61,186 nucleotides of DNA, from contig JAAWAB010000022.1 in assembly GCA_022791915.1 (NCBI GenBank), positions 1 to 61,186 on the forward strand. Reading direction: 5' to 3'. Shown in pieces: positions 43,904 to 54,511 of this stretch (position 1 is the first letter of the stretch; each line of letters begins with the position of its first letter). The notes beneath the pieces are model-generated. The model had not been told where the DNA came from and made no database searches. It saw only the letters and a program-made list of their open reading frames with translations. The position numbers and the translations under genes are program-made. The DNA is from Clostridia bacterium (GTDB taxonomy: Bacteria > Bacillota > Clostridia > Christensenellales > Pumilibacteraceae).

Positions 43904-46396
43904 TCACACAATGTAATCGTATACGCCCGCCCCCAACGTGAGCGTGCGACTTCCGATACGACACTCCGCCTGCGTATGGGGCGGAATCTCGATATGTACG
44001 GCTATTTTGCCGTTCTCGCGTTTCCAACCCGACACGATTTTGCCGCGCACCGTTTGCAGGCTGCCCGTGGCGTAATCCACGCCGTCGGCGAATACGGGGC
44101 AAATTGCAATCTTGTTGCACCCGAACGCGTCGTCGCAAATCTTGATTCCCGCTAAAAACCGATAGAAAAAGGCGTCGTAACTGCCGAACATGGGGTGGTT
44201 GAACGAGTGCATTTCGTTCTGCATTTCCGCTTCCCACCGTTCCCACACCGTGGTTGCGCCCTTTGCAACCATGTATCCCCACCCGGGATATTCGGGATTG
44301 CGCAGTATGGCAAGCACTTCGTCGGCATACCCGTATTCGGCAAGCACGTAGAAAACATGACGGTATCCCACATTGCCGCTCGTGCAGTGGTGCCCGCGCG
44401 CAACGCAATCGCGGTAAATATTTTCCGCCACGCGCGCGGCAATCTCTTGCGGCGCCACGCCCAACGATACCGCCAATGCGTTCTCGGTTTGCGTTCCCTT
44501 GCCGTAGTTGCCCGTATCCCCGTTATAATACTTTTTGTGCAGAGCTTCCGCACTCATGCGGGCATGCCGCGCATACGTCCGCTCGTCTTGCGCATTGCCC
44601 GTAATCTGCGCCAAAGTACGCATTTCCCGCAAGTGCCACAACAAAAACACCGACGACACATAGATTTCATCCGCTTTCACGTCGGCAAACGGCGGTACCC
44701 AATCGGCATAGTAGTAGTAATCCATTATATAACCGTCCGAACGCGAAAGCAGATACTCCACCCACTTTTTAATGCCTGCGTATTCCGCCCGCGCCGTTTC
44801 ACGGTCGCCGTAGTAACGATAGGCATAGTTCGCCAGCAGCGGATAAATCACGCAAACGGGGTCGGCAGGCACGCCGCCCGTAAAGTACGGCGCGGTATCG
44901 GCGATTTCCCCTTTGGGCGTTTGCGTGTCGGAAATATCGCGCACAAACTTGGGGAAAAACCGCGCCATGTCCACGTTGTACACCGTTTGATACACACGCG
45001 CCGATAAATCGTTGAGCCACCCGAACCGCTCGTCGCGTTGCGGGCAGTCGGATAAAACGGCATGCTCGTTGTTCAGCTCGGTGAGCACCGCCATTTTGTG
45101 CAAGCGGTTAAGCACGGCGTCCGAGCAGTCGAATGCTCCCGTCACGCGCGTGGCGGTGTGCACATGTTCGCCCACGCAAGAACACAACTCCGCTTTGCCC
45201 GTAATTTCCGCCTGAACGTAACGGAATCCGTGAAAGGTAAAGCGGGGCGCAAATTCTTCCGTTCCTTCCCCTTTCAGAATATACGTGTCCGAACAGCGCG
45301 CCGAACGCAGATTGATACGGTTCACCGTGCCGTCCGCTTTCAATTCTTCGCCGTATTGCAACGTGATACGCGCACCCCGTTCGCCCTTTATGCGAATGCG
45401 CAACCACCCCGAAATGTTCTGCCCTACGTCTATTACAAACACGCCGTTTCCCAAATGCGTGCGCGCCGTTTCGGGATATTGCGCACACACTTCTATCGGC
45501 TCGATTTGCTGCGCTTCCAATTTTCCCGCGGGCGGCGCCGCATAAATGGTATACATCCACCCGTTCGCCCAGGTCGGCTCGTATTCGAGCGTGTTCCAGT
45601 TGCGCGGATACACCTTTTCTATGCGCGCGTCGTACACTTCGCCGCTGTATACGCCGTTTTCCACGGTGGGACTTCCGCCCACCCACCAGCCGCCGCACGG
45701 TCCCGAATGTTCTTCCAAAACGGTGCCGTCGTCGTATTCCACGTACATCTGCGCCAACAACTTGCGCTCGCCCAGCCAGCCGTAGCCCACTTCGATTCCG
45801 ATTACGTTTTTGCCCGCAACCAAATCCATTTCATACGCGCAATACGGCAATCTGCGACTGTATTCGGTTACGCCCGGATTGAGCACGCCGTTTCCCGCCT
45901 TTTTTCCGTTCACGAAAAACTCATGATAGCCCAACCCGCAAATATACGCACGCGCCCGCACCGCCTTTTTGTTGGGGTCGAGTTCGATTATCTTGCGGAA
46001 CAACAGCGTGCCCCCGTTAAAGTTTACGGGCACCGACACCCAGCTGCCTTTCCAGTCCGAATCGCAAAGCGCCGTTTCAAACGTGTGGATTTCCGACTCG
46101 TGCACTTCTCCCGCCGAATCGACGGAAACGGCGCGCACGTAATACCGACTGCGCGAACAAAGCGCTTTGCCCGCATACTCTATTCCCACGCACTCGCCCG
46201 ATTGCACAACGCCGCTGTCCCACATATCCGCTTTGCCTGCGCAAACACCCTGTTCGCTCGTAGCCACCAAAATGCGGTACGATACCTGCTCGCGGGTAAA
46301 GCCTTCGCCGTACCGCCAGCAAAAACGCGGCTTGCGCGTTTCGATTGCAAGAGGATTCACCTGATATTCCGTTTTGAAGTCCGATAATATAGCCAT
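43904..46396 (-). CDS. Alpha-L-rhamnosidase (GH78)
   Basis: Removes terminal alpha-L-rhamnose from glycans or glycosides by inversion. The 830-residue protein has the GH78 layout: N-terminal beta sandwiches (with R-A-Y-I-C-G-L-G-Y-H-E-F-F-V-N-G and the bacterial rhamnosidase N domain), then the (alpha/alpha)6 barrel holding D-C-P-Q-R-D-E-R (the catalytic acid region), D-Y-Y-Y-Y-A-D-W, T-S-G-N-V-G, G-A-T-T-V-W-E-R-W-E and S-F-N-H-P-M-F-G, and a C-terminal beta sandwich. There is no signal peptide, so it acts in the cytosol on imported sugars. Start at the ATG after GGAGAAAAATTCAGT; earlier ATGs in frame are not supported. Last gene of the operon. Confidence 0.95.
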   Translation of the reverse strand: MAILSDFKTEYQVNPLAIETRKPRFCWRYGEGFTREQVSYRILVATSEQGVCAGKADMWDSGVVQSGECVGIEYAGKALCSRSRYYVRAVSVDSAGEVHESEIHTFETALCDSDWKGSWVSVPVNFNGGTLLFRKIIELDPNKKAVRARAYICGLGYHEFFVNGKKAGNGVLNPGVTEYSRRLPYCAYEMDLVAGKNVIGIEVGYGWLGERKLLAQMYVEYDDGTVLEEHSGPCGGWWVGGSPTVENGVYSGEVYDARIEKVYPRNWNTLEYEPTWANGWMYTIYAAPPAGKLEAQQIEPIEVCAQYPETARTHLGNGVFVIDVGQNISGWLRIRIKGERGARITLQYGEELKADGTVNRINLRSARCSDTYILKGEGTEEFAPRFTFHGFRYVQAEITGKAELCSCVGEHVHTATRVTGAFDCSDAVLNRLHKMAVLTELNNEHAVLSDCPQRDERFGWLNDLSARVYQTVYNVDMARFFPKFVRDISDTQTPKGEIADTAPYFTGGVPADPVCVIYPLLANYAYRYYGDRETARAEYAGIKKWVEYLLSRSDGYIMDYYYYADWVPPFADVKADEIYVSSVFLLWHLREMRTLAQITGNAQDERTYARHARMSAEALHKKYYNGDTGNYGKGTQTENALAVSLGVAPQEIAARVAENIYRDCVARGHHCTSGNVGYRHVFYVLAEYGYADEVLAILRNPEYPGWGYMVAKGATTVWERWEAEMQNEMHSFNHPMFGSYDAFFYRFLAGIKICDDAFGCNKIAICPVFADGVDYATGSLQTVRGKIVSGWKRENGKIAVHIEIPPHTQAECRIGSRTLTLGAGVYDYIV

Positions 46397-46524
46397 ACTG
46401 AATTTTTCTCCGCGTTCGCATTGCGCCCGCCCGTTCCGTAAGAGCGGACGCATGCAAACTTTCTCCGTTTTATAGTTTTGTTCGTTCCTTTCCGTTTTCC
46501 TGCGGCGCTTTCCGCACGCACACG

Positions 46525-49500
46525 CTACTTTTGCGCGCGACTCTTTCTGCGGGAAATTGCCACCGCTGCCGCCGCAAGCGCGAGTGCGCCCAAAGCCGTC
46601 AGCGCCGACGCGGCACCCGTAAGACCCGAGCCGCAACCGCAACCTTTTTTCGCCTTTATCACTTCTATCGCAAGTTGCGCCTGATACGTTTCGCCGTCTA
46701 CCGTAACCATTACCGTCACTTCCGTTTTGCCGAGCGTATCTTTGTTGTAGCCGATGATTTCGGCGTTGGATAAATCCACCGTAACCCGCTTGCCGCTCGC
46801 ATACACCAGCGCCGCATTCAGTCCCGAAAGGTCGAGTTTTTCGGTGCCCTGCTTTACCGTAAGAACGGAATCTATACCCAAATCAAGCGACAGTACGCCG
46901 TCTACCACGTTCACGGTAATCGTGGCGGTTTTGGTGCCCGCCTCGCCGCCCGAAAGCGTTACGGTAACGGTGGTAGTTCCTATTTTCAAGCCCGTAATGC
47001 GTCCGTTCATCGCCATTTTGGCAATCGTTTCGTCTGCCACTTCGTAGCTGAACACGCCGTCCGTAGCGTTATCGGGCACGCGGAACGCCCGCAAACTCAC
47101 CCGCTCGCCCAACACAACCGTCACCGATTCGGGCGCTTGTAAATCGGTATACGGCACGTAAATTTGCCAAACCGACCCGTCGAATTCGTAAATCACATCT
47201 TGCTCTAAAACGCACTCGCGAATAATCATGCCCGTGCCCGCCACGGGAGCGTGAGAAGGCGTCGTGTCCGCCTTGCCCGTCCAGCAGTAACCCGTTAAAC
47301 CTTTTTTAAGCACCAACCTATCGCCTTTCATGTAATACGGCGCCTTGTTGAACGAATCCAAATCCATATTGCCGTCGGCAAACGCAGGCGCAATCGCAAT
47401 GCTGCCGCCGTCGATGATGACCGTGTTGCACTGCACAATCGTGCCGTCGGCGCGTGTATATTCGTACAAAAACGCATCGGGAATGGTTGCGGCGTCCAAA
47501 ATATTGGTGGTGTTTATCGAGCTGTTGGGATAGTGCACAAACGTATAGAACATGAACCAATCCACAATCACAAGTTCTTTCACTTGCATGGGACTGACTT
47601 CAAACACTTCCACAGCCGCCTTTACGGTATATTCCCGCTCGTTGTACACAATCACCAAATCGGTTTCATACGTGCCCGTTTGGGTTGTGTCAAGTTCGGC
47701 AAGCGTAGCGTTTTCCGCCGTAAGTTCGAACACCTGTCCAAACGTTTCGCCGTCGGGGTCGTCGAACACGACGCGCGCCGTAAAGTCGGCGGGCAGAACG
47801 GCTTTTGCGCCCTTTTCCACCCAGATTTTATACGAATTGACCAACTCTACCCCTTTCACGTCAAGCGCGTCTTTCACTTCCACCGTGTAGGTAGCCGATT
47901 GACTTCCCGCCCGAACGGTGATAATCGCCGTGCCTTCCGAAATGCCCACCACGTTGCCGTTTTCGTCCACCGTGGCAACCGTTTCGTCCGACGACGAGAA
48001 CCGCGGCGTGGCAACGGCGCCTTCGTTCAATTCCCAGATAATCGTTTTAACGGCGTTTATCCGTACCGTGTTGTCGGCAGGGTCGTTGGTTATCGTGAGT
48101 TTTGTCACGTCGTGCACGGCGGGATTATACACTTCGAATACGTCTTGCGCCGTAATGCAGATATACGATTCCGTTTCTTTCAATTCCACCGATTCACTGA
48201 AACGCCACCCTTTAAGGAAGGTAATCACCACTCCCGCCTCGGGCACTTTGCCGATATCCACGTAAATCCATTTGTTGCGTACGCTCGCGGCTACAATCGT
48301 AATCGGATTGCCCGCAGAATCTCTCACCGCAATGCGAGCGGCGTCGCCGTCCGCCCAGGTGTCGGGCACGTCGAAATCGGTGTCGGTTGTTATAACGATT
48401 TTTGTCCAGTCGAACAGATACCGCACTTCGGTAAATTGAATCGCCTCGCAACTTTTCACGGTAAGCGTGAGCGAGCAGGTTTTCTCTTTGTACGTAACGG
48501 TGAGCGTATACGTTCCCGCCGCCGTCAAATCGTAATCGCCCGAAAGCATATCCGTTTTCACAATAAAGTCGTCTTCAACGGTGATTACGTCGCCCGTGCC
48601 GTAGCTTGCTTTGCCCGTAAGAACGGCAAGATTTTCGTCGGTCAGCACACCCGTGCGCGTGTACAGTTCCAGCGTGCCTTCCACCGCAATGCTTTTGAGC
48701 GCAAGCGATTCGGTAACGGTAATCGTAACCGTTTTCGTCAGATTGCCGTACGTAGCCGTGAGCGTGGTCGTACCCGTTTTCACGCCGACGATTTTCGCCA
48801 CCCGACCGTCGCCCGTCACCGTGGCGATTTCGGTATCCGCAATTTCAAACGACACGGGCACGGTGGGATATAGTACGGGGTCGCCGTCCGTTTCACGCAC
48901 CAATGCAAACGAAAGTTCCTTTTCGTTCCCTTCCATTATCGAAAGCGTTTCTTCGTCCGCCGTCAGCGCCGTGGGCGCAAACTCCACCCAGGTATACGGC
49001 GCCGAAGTGCAGATGTACGAAATGTCTTTCTTTACTTCTTCGTTCACCCACCGCATACCTTGTTTCAGCGTAAAGATATAACCTTCTTTCACCGTAAATG
49101 CATAAGGATTGCCGTCCGCATCTTTTGCCGTACGGTTGAGCGCAATGCACGTGCCCCAGGTTTCGGCAAGCAAAAGAATGTTCTCACCCTTCTCGTTCAC
49201 AAGCGTGACGTGCGATTCGAGATACGCTTTCATTGCCGTATCTTTTCCGTTATCGTTCCGATAATCGTTGCAATTGTCGGTCATCTGAATGAGCAGATAT
49301 TTGCCGTAGCTGTCGTCGGAATAATATACGCTTATCACCGCCGCCGTTTTCAGTTCTTTTACTTCCAGTTCAAACGTAGCCGTTTTGCCTTCTACGGTAA
49401 CCGTTATCGTGTAAGTATCGGGCGTCGCCAAATCGTAATCGCCCGAAAGCATATCCGCCGCAACCGCAAACGTTTCCGTTTTGGGGTCGCCTTCCGCCAC

Positions 49501-50353
49501 CGCAAAGTACATGGTGCCGATAAGTTTTTCCAACTCGGACGCAGGGATTTCCGTCAACCCTTTATACACCGATATTTTGCCTTCCACCGTAATGCGGTCG
49601 AGCGTGAGCGATTCTTCCACGGTGATTTCCACCGTTTCGGTAAAGCCGTGACACGTGGCCGTAAGCGTGGTTGTGCCCGCTTTCACGCCCGTGACGGTGG
49701 CATTGGGTCCCGTTCCTTCCACCGTAGCAATTTCGGGGTCTGCTATCGTATACGTTACGGGCACGTCCGAATATGTCACTTGACTGCCGTCCGTCGTTTG
49801 CCCCGCCAATACAAACGAAAGCGGTTTTTCTCTGTTCGCCATTATCGAAAGCGTATCTTTCGTCGCGGTAAGTGCGGTAGGCGCAAATTCCACCCAAAAA
49901 GTATTCGTAGGAGCGTTCTGGCAGATATACGACACCGTTCTTTTGAACTCGCCGATTGTGCCGAACGCACACCCTTCTTCAACGGTAAGCACCGCTCCCA
50001 ATTCGGGCAAAACGTCATTATCGCCTGCCGTATCTCTGCCGATATCGATATACATCGTATCAATCGTATCTCCGGTATCCGTAAGTAAAAGCACGCTCTG
50101 AATCGTCATCGGATTGCCCGCACGGTCTTTCAAAGAGATATGCGTGGCATCGCCACTCGTCCAACTTGTTATGTTGGTATGACTGTCCGTTTTTACCACA
50201 ATCATTTCCCAAGCGGTACTGTATTGCACATTGGTGACTTTCACTTCACCGAGCGCGTCGTTTGTTTGGGCGAACGCCAAAGCGGCGCCCCCCCCCCGCA
50301 AAAGCGGAGAGCACGGCAAGTATCAATAAACCCGCCAACCATTTCTTTTTCAT
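46525..50353 (-). CDS. Large Ig-like (BIG2) surface protein, frameshifted at a G10 tract
   Basis: The true start is the ATG at 50353 behind CAGGAGGAAAAGAA; it encodes a clean signal peptide (M-K-K-K-W-L-A-G-L-L-I-L-A-V-L-S-A-F-A). Inside it lies a run of ten G (50297-50288). As written, this shifts the frame and ends translation early; with nine G the frame joins perfectly to A-A-L-A-F-A-Q-T-N and gives 1275 residues. The rest holds repeated BIG2-like modules, each with an I-A-T-V-x-G-x-G and G-T-T-T-L-T-A-T pattern, alternating with Y-T-V/I-T-V-T-x-x-G-K-T strands. It ends K-K-G-C-G-C-G-S-G, a membrane helix and S-R-R-K-S-R. Sixth-to-last gene product of the glycan operon at the cell surface, probably glycan binding or adhesion. 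Confidence 0.85.
50288..50297 (-). repeat. G10 homopolymer in signal-peptide codons
   Basis: Ten consecutive C on the plus strand (ten G on the coding strand). Nine would keep the gene in frame. Such tracts slip during replication in known contingency genes. Confidence 0.9.
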
Positions 50354-50427
50354 TTCTTTTCCTCCTGAAATTTATTCGCTACGCAACCGCAGTTGCGATA
50401 GTTACATAATAATTTGTCTTTTCTGCT

Positions 50428-51744
50428 TTACAACTCTACCGCAAGCGTGGAAACCGTTCTTCCCAAACTGTCGGTAAGCGCTATATAAAACCACGTCACT
50501 TCGCCGCCTGCGTCATCGTGCATTTGGTCGGTGATTCGATACGCTACCGTATTCCCGCTTACCGAAAGTTTGCCGTACTGAAACGCGGGTATGCCGTCCC
50601 CGTCCCAGCCGCTGTATGCAATATACGCGTCTTTCACGGTAACGCCTTCGGGCACGGTAAAACGCACCGAACCGCTTTCACCCGCAGGCTTTGTGTCCGT
50701 AATTTTTACAAGCCCCGAACCCTTCACGATTCCGTCGGCAAACGCATATGTTTCCGACCGTTCGATTGCGGCGCTGTGCCCGTGCGCCCAATTCCGAAGC
50801 AATGCAATCTGCCCGTTTTTACAACTTGCCACCGTTGCCGACAAGCTGTCTATGTACGCGTTGGGGTCGTTGTTCATGGCAAGCAGAAACACGGGAGTAT
50901 TCACTCGTTTCAAACCTTCGTCGGTATCCCATACGCGCGCGGCAGGGTATTTCTTATATAAGCCCGCCAAAAAGCCGCCCACACTGTCCGTAAGATTCAG
51001 CGAACAATATATGGGAGCGGAGAACACAAAACGGTCGTCATAACCCGTGATAATCGAAGTAATCACGCCGCCCCAACTGATACCGCACACGCCGACTTGA
51101 TACTTGTTCACATAGTCCAATCCGTGCAACAGCGAATTGCCGCGTATTGCCGTGCTCACCGCATAATACATCCAGGTTTGCTCTATGGACTTATCGGTAT
51201 CGCCGTAGTTTTGGTTCTGCGGCGCACTCCATTCGCTTCTGTCGTATAAGTCGCTCGGCATCATATCGGTTGTGCCGTTCTTTTTAGGCACGTGCCCTTC
51301 CAAATCCACGGCAAGCGCCACATAGCCGCGATTCACCCATTCGGCAACCCATTGCCAAAACGCCGTTCCGCCGCCGCCGTGCAACAATAACACCGCGGGC
51401 TTTTTGTTCTGCGCGCTCGCGCCCGTGGGAATCCCCAAATACGCAAACGCATAGTTTTCGGCGTCCATGTAATCGCTGCGATAGTATATCGCTCGTATTT
51501 CGCCCTTGATTCCGCGGTCGGTGCGGTCGTTGTCTTCGTCGCGGTCGTATTCGGGCATCGTCCATAAACTGTCGGGCAAAGCCACTTTGTCGTACACGGC
51601 ATGGTTGGTCATCTCTCTTTCCTCCTGTTTGTTCGGTTTGTCCCCACTCGGCGTTTTGCCGTCGCACGCCGCAAAACACAACGCCGACAATACGGCGATT
51701 ATCATCGCACATGCCGATATGATTCGTTTAATAACCGTATGCAT
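50428..51744 (-). CDS. Secreted alpha/beta-hydrolase esterase (lipoprotein)
   Basis: A 438-residue lipoprotein (lipobox C-F-A-A-C at about residues 22-26). The alpha/beta-hydrolase core is clear: oxyanion H-G-G-G-G, nucleophile elbow G-I-S-W-G-G, an acid in the N-N-D-P-N region and the catalytic His in N-W-A-H-G-H-S. The fold order resembles acetyl xylan esterases and dienelactone-hydrolase-like enzymes, so removal of acetyl or other acyl groups from a glycan is likely. The last 100 residues form an extra beta sandwich. GGGAGGATGAGTT precedes the ATG, which lies 17 bases inside the end of the GH71/99-like gene. Confidence 0.85.
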   Translation of the reverse strand: MHTVIKRIISACAMIIAVLSALCFAACDGKTPSGDKPNKQEEREMTNHAVYDKVALPDSLWTMPEYDRDEDNDRTDRGIKGEIRAIYYRSDYMDAENYAFAYLGIPTGASAQNKKPAVLLLHGGGGTAFWQWVAEWVNRGYVALAVDLEGHVPKKNGTTDMMPSDLYDRSEWSAPQNQNYGDTDKSIEQTWMYYAVSTAIRGNSLLHGLDYVNKYQVGVCGISWGGVITSIITGYDDRFVFSAPIYCSLNLTDSVGGFLAGLYKKYPAARVWDTDEGLKRVNTPVFLLAMNNDPNAYIDSLSATVASCKNGQIALLRNWAHGHSAAIERSETYAFADGIVKGSGLVKITDTKPAGESGSVRFTVPEGVTVKDAYIAYSGWDGDGIPAFQYGKLSVSGNTVAYRITDQMHDDAGGEVTWFYIALTDSLGRTVSTLAVEL

Positions 51745-53578
51745 AACTCATCCTCCCTATGGGCGCACAATCGCCCGAAATGTAATAATCCATAATGTTG
51801 TCGGGTTCGGTCACGTTGTCGGTAACCTTAAACCGAATATGGCAGTTATCGGCGGTAAGATTCAAAGCCGCAAGCGGAATCTTGTACACAAGTACGTCGC
51901 CGTCGTCGTACATAAAGATTTGCGCGTCGCCCGCGCTCTCCCAGTTGTAGCCGCCCGTCGATTTCTCTATGCTCGTTTTGCCGTCCGCGCGCGGATTGCG
52001 GTTGATTACAAAATCGTACCCTTCAAACGACTGCTCGGCGGCGTCGGTGCCTATGAGCAAATTCATCCAGCCCTTGTCCCCTTCTTCGTATTCGGTAATC
52101 GGTTGCGCCGTCTTTACGTATACGAACAGGTCGGTAGCGTTGTGCACCGCTTTTACGTCGGTGATGTCGTTGCGGTTGCTCGCGTCTTTATACGTGCCCT
52201 TGTTCACCGCGTCTTTGAAATTGCGCGCCAGAGCGTCGCCCGAAAAATCCCGATAGTGCGCCCGCACGTTCTTCCACTGCGCCAGCGTTTTGTCCGTCGT
52301 GTCCACCGTCATCATCTGATACTCGTAATGCTGGGCGTCCGAAAATTTGTACTTGCGCATGTTGCGCGTCATCTGCATGAAAAAGTTGTCGCCGCACGCT
52401 CCCTTCGACATCTCGGCATCGCACGAATATTCTTCGTTGTATAAATCGCAAAATACCGTTTCGTTGCCGTCGAACGTCTTGATTGCCATCCATTCGTTCC
52501 AACTGCGCTGCAAAATCATTTCCGCTCGGGTGCCTTTTGCCTCGTAATCGAACACCGATTTCCACTGACTTTCAAAGTTCGCGCCCGCCGCGAAATTTTC
52601 TTCTATCTTTTTTGTCACGTGATTATATCCGCGGTTGCTGTGCGGACGCTTGGCACTGAAATTCACCACCCACGGATCGTGTTGCGCAATCGAAACGCTC
52701 ATCGCTTTCAAGTTGGGGTGAATTTTCTGCGGATACGCCCAACTCATCCAGGGCAACGCGTTCTCGTGGTCCACTTTTCCGTTGGGCCACTGCGATTCGT
52801 GCAAATCGAATCGGTCGGCAAACTCCTCGGGAAAAAAGTCGTCGTAGGCGGGGTTATATATCAGTTGGTCGCTCGCCCCGCGGTTATCTTCGGTAATGCA
52901 CACGAACATCGGCTTGCCGTTGGGGCTGAACCATACGTCGTCGTACTTATCGGTGCGGTAAAAATCATTGTACACTTTCCGCGCCGTACTGCCCGCGTCG
53001 GTGTTGGTGTAAAACATGGCTTTGGGCACTTTGAATCCCTGATTCTGATACTTTTGCAACGTTTCCAACACCAACTTCGCCACGTCGGTATACACAATCG
53101 TGTTGGTTACGTCAAAGCAAATAAAGTCCATGCCCGCCATGGTAAGCAGCTCTATGTGCCGCGTCACCACCCACGGGTCGAGCATATTGTAGTATCCGTA
53201 CAACGGCTCCGAACAAAAATGAAATTCGTTCAAACGCGTTTCCTCGCAGTCCTGTTCACTGGCAAGTTTCTCCGCTCCCTCGGGCGTAGACAGCAGTTTT
53301 TCGTTGTCGTATATGCTCGTTTGCATGTAGGTGTGTTGCCCCAGCCACAGCGAATACCAGATTCCCACATACCGCCTGCCCCCGCGGTCGTTGTCCGCCT
53401 CCCCGAACGTGCGTCCCAACGCGTCCGTTCCCACCGTGTTGAGCACGGTGTATTGTTCGGGCGTAAGATTGCGTTTGTCTGCCACGCGTTGTATGCCGCT
53501 CGGTTGTTCTTCGTTCGTGCAACCCGATAAACCGATAGCCATTACAAGCGCAAGCACTATGCCAATCCATCTCTTCAT
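51728..53578 (-). CDS. GH71/99-like lipoprotein
   Basis: A 616-residue lipoprotein (lipobox G-L-S-G-C near residue 20). The N-terminal 400 residues look like the GH71/GH99-like TIM barrel: V-G-I-W-Y-S-L-W-L-G-Q-H near the start, H-I-E-L-L-T-M-A-G-M-D-F-I-C-F-D-V-T-N, P-K-A-M-F-Y-T-N-T, and R-S-W-N-E-W-M-A-I near the end of the barrel with its Glu. The C-terminal 180 residues are a DOMON/CBM9-like beta sandwich (D-L-F-V-Y-V-K-T-A, Y-D-F-V-I-N-R-N-P). Family members act on alpha-mannan or alpha-glucan-like chains; the true substrate cannot be read. AAAGGAGAAAAAGAG precedes the ATG. Part of the glycan operon. Confidence 0.75.
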   Translation of the reverse strand: MKRWIGIVLALVMAIGLSGCTNEEQPSGIQRVADKRNLTPEQYTVLNTVGTDALGRTFGEADNDRGGRRYVGIWYSLWLGQHTYMQTSIYDNEKLLSTPEGAEKLASEQDCEETRLNEFHFCSEPLYGYYNMLDPWVVTRHIELLTMAGMDFICFDVTNTIVYTDVAKLVLETLQKYQNQGFKVPKAMFYTNTDAGSTARKVYNDFYRTDKYDDVWFSPNGKPMFVCITEDNRGASDQLIYNPAYDDFFPEEFADRFDLHESQWPNGKVDHENALPWMSWAYPQKIHPNLKAMSVSIAQHDPWVVNFSAKRPHSNRGYNHVTKKIEENFAAGANFESQWKSVFDYEAKGTRAEMILQRSWNEWMAIKTFDGNETVFCDLYNEEYSCDAEMSKGACGDNFFMQMTRNMRKYKFSDAQHYEYQMMTVDTTDKTLAQWKNVRAHYRDFSGDALARNFKDAVNKGTYKDASNRNDITDVKAVHNATDLFVYVKTAQPITEYEEGDKGWMNLLIGTDAAEQSFEGYDFVINRNPRADGKTSIEKSTGGYNWESAGDAQIFMYDDGDVLVYKIPLAALNLTADNCHIRFKVTDNVTEPDNIMDYYISGDCAPIGRMSYAYGY

Positions 53579-53617
53579 CTCTTTTTCTCCTTTTTGTCTG
53601 TTTTCCGTAAGACGCGC

Positions 53618-54511
53618 CTACCCTTTCAGCCCCGACATCGTAACGCCTTCTATCAGTTGTTTTTGAAAAATGCCGAATAAAACGGTAGGAATCACCGACA
53701 TAAACACCGCACCCGCCATCAGTATGTTGATTTTTGTTCCCGTGGAATTGTCGGTAACAAAGTTATACAACACAAGCGCCAACGTCTTGGGCGCGTCGGC
53801 TGCCGTCAGATACACCAACGGACCGTAGTAGTCGCCCCAGTACGAAAGAAACACCTGCACCATCACGTAAATCAGTATCGGCTTGCACAACGGCAACACA
53901 ATGCGCGCGTATCGCGTAAACGTGTTTGCCCCGTCGATTTTGGCGGCGTTTTCCAACTCGATGGGAATTCCCCGCATAAACTGTACCACCAGAAAAATGA
54001 AAACCGCACTGCCGCCGAACAGATTGGGAAACGTAAACGGCAAAATCGTGTTCAAAAATCCCAACCTGCTGAAAATAATATACAGCGGAAGTTGCGTAAC
54101 CGCCGACGGCAACATCATGGTGCCCAGCATAATCGCAAACATCACGCCGCGCCCCTTCCAGCGCAGTTTGGCAAACGAATAGCCAATCAGCGTCGCCGAA
54201 AAGGGAATCGCCACCAAATTGAACAGAATAATGCTCATCGTCCACAAAATGCCTTCGCCGTATCCGCCCGTGCGGAATACCGTTACGTAGTTTATAAATT
54301 GCGGCACCGCAGGAAAGAAACTGCCGTAAAAATTTTCCGCTTCTTCGGCGGTCATCAAACTCTTTACAATCATGTAAAAGTACGGAAAAAGCAACACAAA
54401 GGCAATGGCGGTCATCAAAAAATAAACGGCAATCTGCATGCAAATTTTCTTGCCCCTGCCTTTTTCGGAGCGCCGCACAGCACAGGAAATTGCGCGTTGT
54501 TCGGTCATCAT
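53618..54511 (-). CDS. Sugar ABC transporter permease (MalG type)
   Basis: A 297-residue permease with six membrane segments. The EAA loop is E-L-E-N-A-A-K-I-D-G-A-N-T-F-T-R-Y-A-R-I-V-L-P-L, and the end reads F-Q-K-Q-L-I-E-G-V-T-x-S-G-L-K-G, both typical of CUT1 MalG-like permeases. The start codon pair ATGATG sits behind GGAGGAGGCGCA and overlaps the stop of the partner permease (ATGA). It pairs with the gene at 54508. No ATPase lies in the operon; a shared MsmX-like ATPase elsewhere is expected (inference). Confidence 0.95.
   Translation of the reverse strand: MMTEQRAISCAVRRSEKGRGKKICMQIAVYFLMTAIAFVLLFPYFYMIVKSLMTAEEAENFYGSFFPAVPQFINYVTVFRTGGYGEGILWTMSIILFNLVAIPFSATLIGYSFAKLRWKGRGVMFAIMLGTMMLPSAVTQLPLYIIFSRLGFLNTILPFTFPNLFGGSAVFIFLVVQFMRGIPIELENAAKIDGANTFTRYARIVLPLCKPILIYVMVQVFLSYWGDYYGPLVYLTAADAPKTLALVLYNFVTDNSTGTKINILMAGAVFMSVIPTVLFGIFQKQLIEGVTMSGLKG

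Noticed and set aside
50382-50398. GCAAC-CGCA-GTTGC palindrome as terminator after the esterase gene
   Set aside because: No T-run follows on the minus strand; could be an operator or chance, too weak to annotate.
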